Positions 59,521 through 64,000 of a stretch of 64,000 nt of DNA are shown piece after piece. Within the stretch, counting starts at the first letter, position 1. Each line of letters opens with the position of its first letter. The notes beneath the pieces were generated by a model that had not been told where the DNA came from, ran no database searches, and saw only the letters and a program-made list of their open reading frames with translations. This DNA comes from CAWIMX01 sp963792785 (GTDB lineage: Bacteria; Acidobacteriota; Vicinamibacteria; Vicinamibacterales; CAVVIG01): assembly GCA_963792785.1 (NCBI GenBank), contig CAWBXO010000001.1, forward strand, positions 372,001 to 436,000, read 5' to 3'. The position numbers were made by a program, and so were the translations under genes.

Positions 59521-59912
59521 GCCGGCCGTTGCCCTCCTCGGCGATGTTGGCCTGTGCGGGACGCTGTGACGAACCGATGTCGAGTCAATAGCAACATATG
59601 TACCACCCGCAGTCTGCTGGCATCGGGCCAAGATTCCCACTCGAGCTGGCAGTCCAACGTCCAGCGCCCCGCCGATTTTGGCCTTTCCTGGATGATCTCG
59701 CGATCGGCGGGCTCTTGACCTTCAGTTGACTCTCGAGCCATCCTCGGCTCCACTTCGGCGGTCACCGCGACATTTCTTCTCCACGCGGCCACCTTCTTCC
59801 CGCGACCGTTGCCACTGGATGTGAGTCTTTCCCGTCGGTCTGCCGGATGACGCGGTCGGCTTCGGATCAGCCGGCCGGATGCGCGCGCGCTGCGCGACGT
59901 GCACCAGCTCCC
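59521..59912. other. Regulatory intergenic region upstream of the pseudo-receiver/PilZ gene
   Basis: A 392-bp stretch. It contains a sigma-54-type promoter at 59590-59605. The frame of the pseudo-receiver gene remains open to 59640, but that part includes the promoter and is unlikely to be coding. Upstream of the promoter (59660-59910) no further gene or strong repeat is visible; a near-palindromic GATCTCGCGATC sits at about 59694-59705. Confidence 0.6.
59590..59605 (-). promoter_or_regulatory. Sigma-54-type promoter for the pseudo-receiver/PilZ gene
   Basis: Minus strand TGGTACATATGTTGCT: TGG, AC and TTGCT match the consensus and GG-N10-GC spacing is exact. Transcription would start near 59579, 59 nt before ATG 59520. 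It lies directly downstream of the NtrC-family gene. Confidence 0.74.
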
Positions 59913-61295
59913 CTAGCCGTCGGTTTCCTGGGAGATCTGGTACTGCTCGAGTTTCTTGTAGAGATTGCTCCGGGGCGTGTCGATCACTTCGGCCGTCCGG
60001 GAAATATTCCACTGGTTCTCGCGCAACCTGGCCACCAGGAACGCGCGCTCGGAGAGATCCTTGAACTCCCGCAGCGTGCCGGCGCGCCCCGGGTCGGCCG
60101 CCGCCCCGGCGGTCCGGCCGGCGCCGCCGCTCCGAAGCGTGTCGGGCAGGTCGCTCACGTCGATCGTGTCGCCAGCGGTCATGATGATCAGGCGCTCCAC
60201 CGTGTTCCGCAGCTCGCGGATGTTGCCCTTCCAGCGGTAGGCCTGCAGCGCCTCGAGCGCGGCGGGAGTGATCCGCCTGGGCCGCACGTTGTTCTCGCGG
60301 CTGAAGAGCTCCATGAAGTGCCGCACGAGCGTGGGGATGTCCTCGGCCCGCTCGCGCAGCGACGGCACGTGGATCGGGATCACGGCGAGCCGGAAATACA
60401 GATCCTCGCGGAACGTGCCCTTCTCGATCTCCTCCTCCAGGTTCTTGTTCGTGGCGGCGATCACGCGCACGTCCACCTTGATCGTCCGCGCGGATCCCAG
60501 CCGCTCGACCTCGCCCTCCTGCAGCACGCGCAGCACCTTGGCCTGGGTCTTCGGGCTCATGTCGCCGACCTCGTCGAGGAAGATCGTTCCGCGATCGGCC
60601 TGCTCGAACTTGCCCGTCTGCTTTTCGGTGGCGCCCGTGAAGGATCCCTTCTCGTGGCCGAACAGCTCGCTCTCGATCAGCTCCTCGGGGATGGCCGCGC
60701 AGTTCACCTGCACGAAGCGCTCGCGGCTCCTGAGGCTGTTGCGGTGGATTGTGCGCGCGACGAGCTCCTTGCCGACGCCGCTCTCGCCCTGGATGAGCAC
60801 GGTCGCGCTGGTCGGCGCCGCGCGCCCGATCGCGGCCATCACCTGCTCGAGCGCCGCGCTCTCGCCGATCATCTGGTGGCGGACCTCGACGGCCTTCTTG
60901 AGCGTCCGGTTCTCGCGCTCGAGGCGCGCGCGGTCGAGCGCGTTGGCAATCGTGCCGAGCAGGCGCTCGGTGCTCTCGAACGGCTTGTCGAGGAAGTCGG
61001 CCGCGCCCTTGTTCTTCGAGGCGTACGCCTCGCTGCGCGTCGCGTGACCCGACATCATGATCACGGGCAGGGTCTCGTTCGCGGCGTGGAGGCGCCCGAG
61101 CACCTCGATGCCGTCCGCGCCCGGCATCTTCACGTCGAGCAGGACAAGGTCGGGACTCTCGCGGTCCGCGAGGGCAAGGCCTTCCTGCCCCGTCGCCGCC
61201 TCCAGCACTTCGTAGCTGTCGTACTCGAGCGTCCGCCGGATCGATTCACGGACCCCGGCTTCGTCGTCGATGACCAGGATGCGGAGCCTCGGCAT
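59913..61295 (-). CDS. NtrC-family response regulator (sigma-54 activator)
   Basis: A 460-residue protein with full three-domain layout. Receiver (about 1-120): ILVIDDEAG, phosphoacceptor LVLLDVKMPGADG, MSGHAT and the Lys in FLDKPFE. AAA+ domain: IGESAALEQVMAAI, Walker A GESGVGKE, sigma-54 loop GSFTGA, Walker B GTIFLDEVGDM, FREDLYFRLAVIPIHVPSLRER. C-terminal Fis-type HTH: NQWNISRTAEVIDTPRSNLYKKLEQY. No cognate histidine kinase gene is in the window. It lies 8 bp after the protease gene. Nearby sigma-54-type promoters at 59590 and 58476 are its likely targets. Confidence 0.95.
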   Translation of the reverse strand: MPRLRILVIDDEAGVRESIRRTLEYDSYEVLEAATGQEGLALADRESPDLVLLDVKMPGADGIEVLGRLHAANETLPVIMMSGHATRSEAYASKNKGAADFLDKPFESTERLLGTIANALDRARLERENRTLKKAVEVRHQMIGESAALEQVMAAIGRAAPTSATVLIQGESGVGKELVARTIHRNSLRSRERFVQVNCAAIPEELIESELFGHEKGSFTGATEKQTGKFEQADRGTIFLDEVGDMSPKTQAKVLRVLQEGEVERLGSARTIKVDVRVIAATNKNLEEEIEKGTFREDLYFRLAVIPIHVPSLRERAEDIPTLVRHFMELFSRENNVRPRRITPAALEALQAYRWKGNIRELRNTVERLIIMTAGDTIDVSDLPDTLRSGGAGRTAGAAADPGRAGTLREFKDLSERAFLVARLRENQWNISRTAEVIDTPRSNLYKKLEQYQISQETDG

Positions 61296-61303
61296 GCGGC
61301 GGG

Positions 61304-62833
61304 TCAGCGCTCGTAGAGGCGGACGGTCTTGAGCTGGTGCTGCTTCAGCTCGGGCGCCCAGAGGTAGAGGGTGAGCAGGTCACCGGGATTGGCGGCACGC
61401 ACCGCGTCCCAGAGATCGGTGGCGGTCCGCACCGCCCGGCGGTTGACTTCAACAATCACCATCCCGCGCTCGACGCCGCCCTCGAAGGCGGCGCCCATCG
61501 GTTCCACGCGCCCGACGACGACGCCCTGGGCGCCCTCGGGGAGCCGCGCCGCCATCCGGCCGTCGATCTCACGCACGCTCGCGCCGAGCCGGACGTCGGG
61601 CTCCAATGCCTGGCGCGGCGTGGAGACGTTGCTCAGGGGCTCGTCCTGCGGCGCGGCCGACGGCCGCGCGGGCCGCTCGGCCAGTTTCACGGCCACGACG
61701 CGCTCGTGGCCGTCGCGCAGCACGCGCAGGCGCACCGCGGTGCCCGGCGTCCGGGCCGCGATCCGCTGAATCAGGCCGCGATCGTCCACCACGGGATCGT
61801 CGTCAATCGCGACGACGACGTCGTACGGCTTCAGGCCCGCGACCTGCGCCGGCGAGTCCTCGGTCACGTCCTGCACGAGGGCGCCTCCGGTCGGCGGCAG
61901 CTTGAGCGCCTCGCGCAGGTCCGCGTCCACCTCGCGCAGCGCGACACCCACGTACCCGCGCGTGACGTGGCCGTGCGCGCGCAGCTGTGACAGGATCGCG
62001 GTCGCGCCGTTGATCGGCACGGCGAAGCCGATGTTGTTGCCCTTCGAGCTGATCGCCGAGTTGATGCCGATCACCTCGCCTCGGGTGTTGATCAGCGGGC
62101 CGCCGCTGTTGCCGTAGTTGATGGCCGCGTCGGTCTGGATGTAGTCGTCGAGGCTCGCGTCGAAGATCTTCCGGCCGAGGTAGCTCACGACGCCCACGGT
62201 GACCGTGTGCTCGTAGCTGAGGGGGTTGCCGATCGCGCACACCCACTCACCCATCCGGAGGGTGTCGGAGTCGCCGAGCGGCGCCACGGGCAGGGGGGCG
62301 CCCATCGACTCGATCTTGATCAGCGCGATGTCGGTGTCGGGATCGGACCCGATCACCCGCGCGCGGAAGGTGCGGCCGTCGGCCAGCTTCACCGTAATGC
62401 GCTCGGCGTGCTCGATAACGTGATCGTTGGTCAGGATGCTGCCGTCGGCATTGATAATGAAGCCGCTGCCGGCGCCGAGGCGGGGCCGGTCGTTGCGCGG
62501 CGGCGCGGGCTCGGGCAGCCCATCGGGGAGCGCCGGCGCCGGGCGCGCCTCGTTGTCGCTCCGGGGGATCCGCCAGCTCGACTCGATGTCCACGACGGCG
62601 GGGTTGACGCGCGCCACGACGTCGGCGAAGTTGCCCGAGACCGAAGGCGTGAGGGCCGACGGCCAGATGTGCGGGATGAGCGAACTCTCGTCGCCCCCGC
62701 CGGGCCGGTCCACGACCACGGTGGTCCCGGCGCCCGTGCCTACACCGGCGAAGTTCGCGCCCACCATGAACGCGACCAGGGCCGTGAGCGCGAGCATCAC
62801 GACGACGAAGCGGCGGCTGAAGCCTTCAGACAC
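61304..62833 (-). CDS. DegP/HtrA-type periplasmic serine protease with two PDZ domains
   Basis: A 509-residue protein from GTG 62833, which shares one base with the ligA stop (TAGTG). A signal anchor (FVVVMLALTALVAFMVGANFAG, about 9-30) precedes a trypsin-like domain with the catalytic triad His in TNDHVIEH, Asp in DTDIALIKIE and Ser in NYGNSGGPLI (Tyr replaces the usual Pro). Two PDZ domains follow (about 300-385 and 415-500). It probably acts in envelope protein quality control. A Pro-rich loop (PAPALPDGLPEPAPPRNDRP) sits before the protease core. Confidence 0.93.
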   Translation of the reverse strand: MSEGFSRRFVVVMLALTALVAFMVGANFAGVGTGAGTTVVVDRPGGGDESSLIPHIWPSALTPSVSGNFADVVARVNPAVVDIESSWRIPRSDNEARPAPALPDGLPEPAPPRNDRPRLGAGSGFIINADGSILTNDHVIEHAERITVKLADGRTFRARVIGSDPDTDIALIKIESMGAPLPVAPLGDSDTLRMGEWVCAIGNPLSYEHTVTVGVVSYLGRKIFDASLDDYIQTDAAINYGNSGGPLINTRGEVIGINSAISSKGNNIGFAVPINGATAILSQLRAHGHVTRGYVGVALREVDADLREALKLPPTGGALVQDVTEDSPAQVAGLKPYDVVVAIDDDPVVDDRGLIQRIAARTPGTAVRLRVLRDGHERVVAVKLAERPARPSAAPQDEPLSNVSTPRQALEPDVRLGASVREIDGRMAARLPEGAQGVVVGRVEPMGAAFEGGVERGMVIVEVNRRAVRTATDLWDAVRAANPGDLLTLYLWAPELKQHQLKTVRLYER

Positions 62834-64000
62834 TATGCCTGCATTATAAGCGCACGCAATTCGTCCTCATCCATCACACGCACAGATAGTTGGCGGGCCT
62901 TGTCGAGCTTGCTGCCGGCGTCGCGGCCCGCGACAACCGCACTGGTCTTCTTGCTGACGGATCCGGCCACCTTCGCGCCAAGGGCTTCGAGCGCGGCGGC
63001 CGCCTCCTCGCGCGTCATGGATTCGAGCGTGCCGGTCAGCACGAACGTCTGCCCCGCGAGGGGCCCCGGCGTCTCGCCCGGCTCGGGCGCCTGGCTCGCC
63101 ATGTTCACGCCGGCGTCGCGCAGCCGCGCGACGAGCCGGCGGTTGGCGGGCTCGGCGGCAAAGGCCTTCACCGACGCGGCGACGACGGGCCCGATCTCGT
63201 GGACGGACTGCAGGGCCTCGACCGGCGCGTCGAGGACGCCGTCGAGCGTCCGGAAGTACCGCGCGAGCGTGGCGGCGGCCTTCTCGCCGACGTGACGGAT
63301 GCCGAGCGCGTAAATGAGTCGCGAGAGGTCGTTCGCCTTGCTGCGCGCGATCTCGGCGACGAGCTTGGCGGCCGACTTCTCCCCCATGCGCTCCATCTCG
63401 GCGAGCGGCCCGGCCTCGAGGTGGTAGATGTCGGCGTAGTCCCGCAGCAGGCCGGCGTCGAGGAGTTGGCGGACGCGCGACTCGCCCAGGCCTTCGATGT
63501 TCATCGCGGTCCGCGACGCAAAGTGCTCGAGGCTGCGCTGGCGCTGCGCGGGACACGTCTCGTTCACGCAGCGCCAGACGACCTCGTCCTCGTCGCGGTG
63601 CAGGCGGCTGCCGCAGGCCGGACACGTCTCGGGCATCCGCCAGGCCTCGCTGCCCGCAGGGTGCGGCAGGATCGCCTTGACGACCTTCGGGATCACGTCG
63701 CCGCCCTTTTCGATCAGGACGCGGTCGCCGTCGCGCAGGTCCTTGCGCGCGACGTCCTCCGCGTTGTGCAGCGTCGCCATCGAGATGGTCGACCCCGCGA
63801 GGAACACGGGCTCGAGCTCGGCGTAGGGCGTCACGGCGCCGGTCCGGCCCACGTTCACGCGGATGGCCGTGAGGGTGGTCGTGGCCTGCTCGGCGGGAAA
63901 CTTGAACGCCGTCGCCCACCGCGGAAACTTCGCCGTCGTCCCGAGCGTGTCGCGGAGCGCGAGGTCGTCGACCTTGATCACCACGCCGTCGGTGTCGAAC
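62833..64000 (-). CDS. ligA: NAD-dependent DNA ligase, 3' part (5' end outside the window)
   Basis: The visible 389 residues cover the end of the adenylation domain (DGVVIKVDDLALRDTLGTTAKFPRWATAFKFPAEQ, the conserved LigA motif), the OB fold (VNVGRTGAVTPYAELEPVFLAGSTISMATLHN), the four-Cys zinc finger (CPACGSRL ... CVNETCPAQ), the helix-hairpin-helix domain (IEGLGESRVRQLL ... LGIRHVGEKAA) and the C-terminal BRCT domain (LAGQTFVLTGTLESMTREEAAAALEALGAKV). It seals nicks in replication using NAD+. The catalytic Lys lies outside the window. It is a housekeeping gene at the edge of the EPS region. Confidence 0.96.
   Translation of the reverse strand, partial: FDTDGVVIKVDDLALRDTLGTTAKFPRWATAFKFPAEQATTTLTAIRVNVGRTGAVTPYAELEPVFLAGSTISMATLHNAEDVARKDLRDGDRVLIEKGGDVIPKVVKAILPHPAGSEAWRMPETCPACGSRLHRDEDEVVWRCVNETCPAQRQRSLEHFASRTAMNIEGLGESRVRQLLDAGLLRDYADIYHLEAGPLAEMERMGEKSAAKLVAEIARSKANDLSRLIYALGIRHVGEKAAATLARYFRTLDGVLDAPVEALQSVHEIGPVVAASVKAFAAEPANRRLVARLRDAGVNMASQAPEPGETPGPLAGQTFVLTGTLESMTREEAAAALEALGAKVAGSVSKKTSAVVAGRDAGSKLDKARQLSVRVMDEDELRALIMQA

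Noticed and set aside
1..64000. tRNA or rRNA genes, CRISPR arrays, insertion sequences, prophage genes
   Set aside because: No transposase or integrase reading, no regular repeat-spacer array and no recognisable RNA gene was seen on reading both strands.

Overview
The window is about 64 kb of GC-rich bacterial DNA, almost entirely given over to making, modifying, exporting and regulating extracellular polysaccharide. No rRNA, tRNA, phage, IS element or CRISPR array is visible. Gene content points to a didermic (outer-membrane) soil or water bacterium: Wza-type outer-membrane exporters, an outer-membrane beta-barrel protein, an XrtA/PEP-CTERM-type exopolysaccharide (EPS) locus, sigma-54 activators and PilZ domains. 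An acidobacterium such as Vicinamibacteria fits, but this is inferred from style, not from a marker gene.

Layout. (A) 1-11.6 kb, minus strand: an ABC-transporter (Wzm/Wzt) glycan locus with a nonulosonic (sialic-acid-like) sugar pathway (NeuB, NeuC and a NeuA-like cytidylyltransferase), methyltransferases, a polysaccharide deacetylase, a Wzz-Wzc autokinase and a Wza-like exporter. (B) 12.0-12.8 kb, plus: a lone DivIVA-like coiled-coil protein. (C) 12.8-21.8 kb, minus: deacetylase, three GT4 glycosyltransferases, an APH-fold kinase, a secreted heparinase-like lyase and a methyltransferase in one tight operon. (D) 22.0-29.0 kb: a YhaO/SbcD-like plus YhaN/SbcC-like pair and a run of small, mostly unrecognised genes. 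(E) 29.2-34.2 kb, plus: TauD-type dioxygenase, nucleotidyltransferase/kinase fusion, GT4, FemAB/CelD-like acyltransferase. (F) 58.3 down to 34.1 kb, minus: about twenty closely spaced genes forming an XrtA-type EPS operon (O-antigen-ligase-like protein, PilZ proteins, sigma-54 activator, EpsE-like exporter, beta-barrel, chain-length protein, ATPase, tyrosine kinase, initiating sugar transferase, deacetylases, FemAB, acyl ligase, ACP, flippase, heparinase-like lyase, beta-helix protein). No exosortase gene lies in view. (G) 58.8-64 kb, minus: pseudo-receiver/PilZ protein, an NtrC-family response regulator, a DegP/HtrA protease and the 3' part of ligA.

Two patterns run across the window. First, most intergenic regions between 21.8 and 29.2 kb, plus those at 58.5 and 59.6 kb, carry a sequence close to the sigma-54 consensus (TGGCACG-N4-TTGCW) with exact GG-N10-GC spacing, on the correct strand just upstream of a gene. 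One, before the dioxygenase gene, matches TGGCACG-N4-TTGC perfectly. With two sigma-54 activators encoded here, this reads as one sigma-54 regulon covering the EPS genes and the small unknown genes. Second, three genes (dioxygenase, glycosyltransferase-deacetylase fusion, tyrosine kinase) are each broken by one extra base, and every extra base sits directly beside the same hexamer, CAGTAC/GTACTG, on both coding strands. That points to a DNA-level or sequencing cause rather than random mutation.
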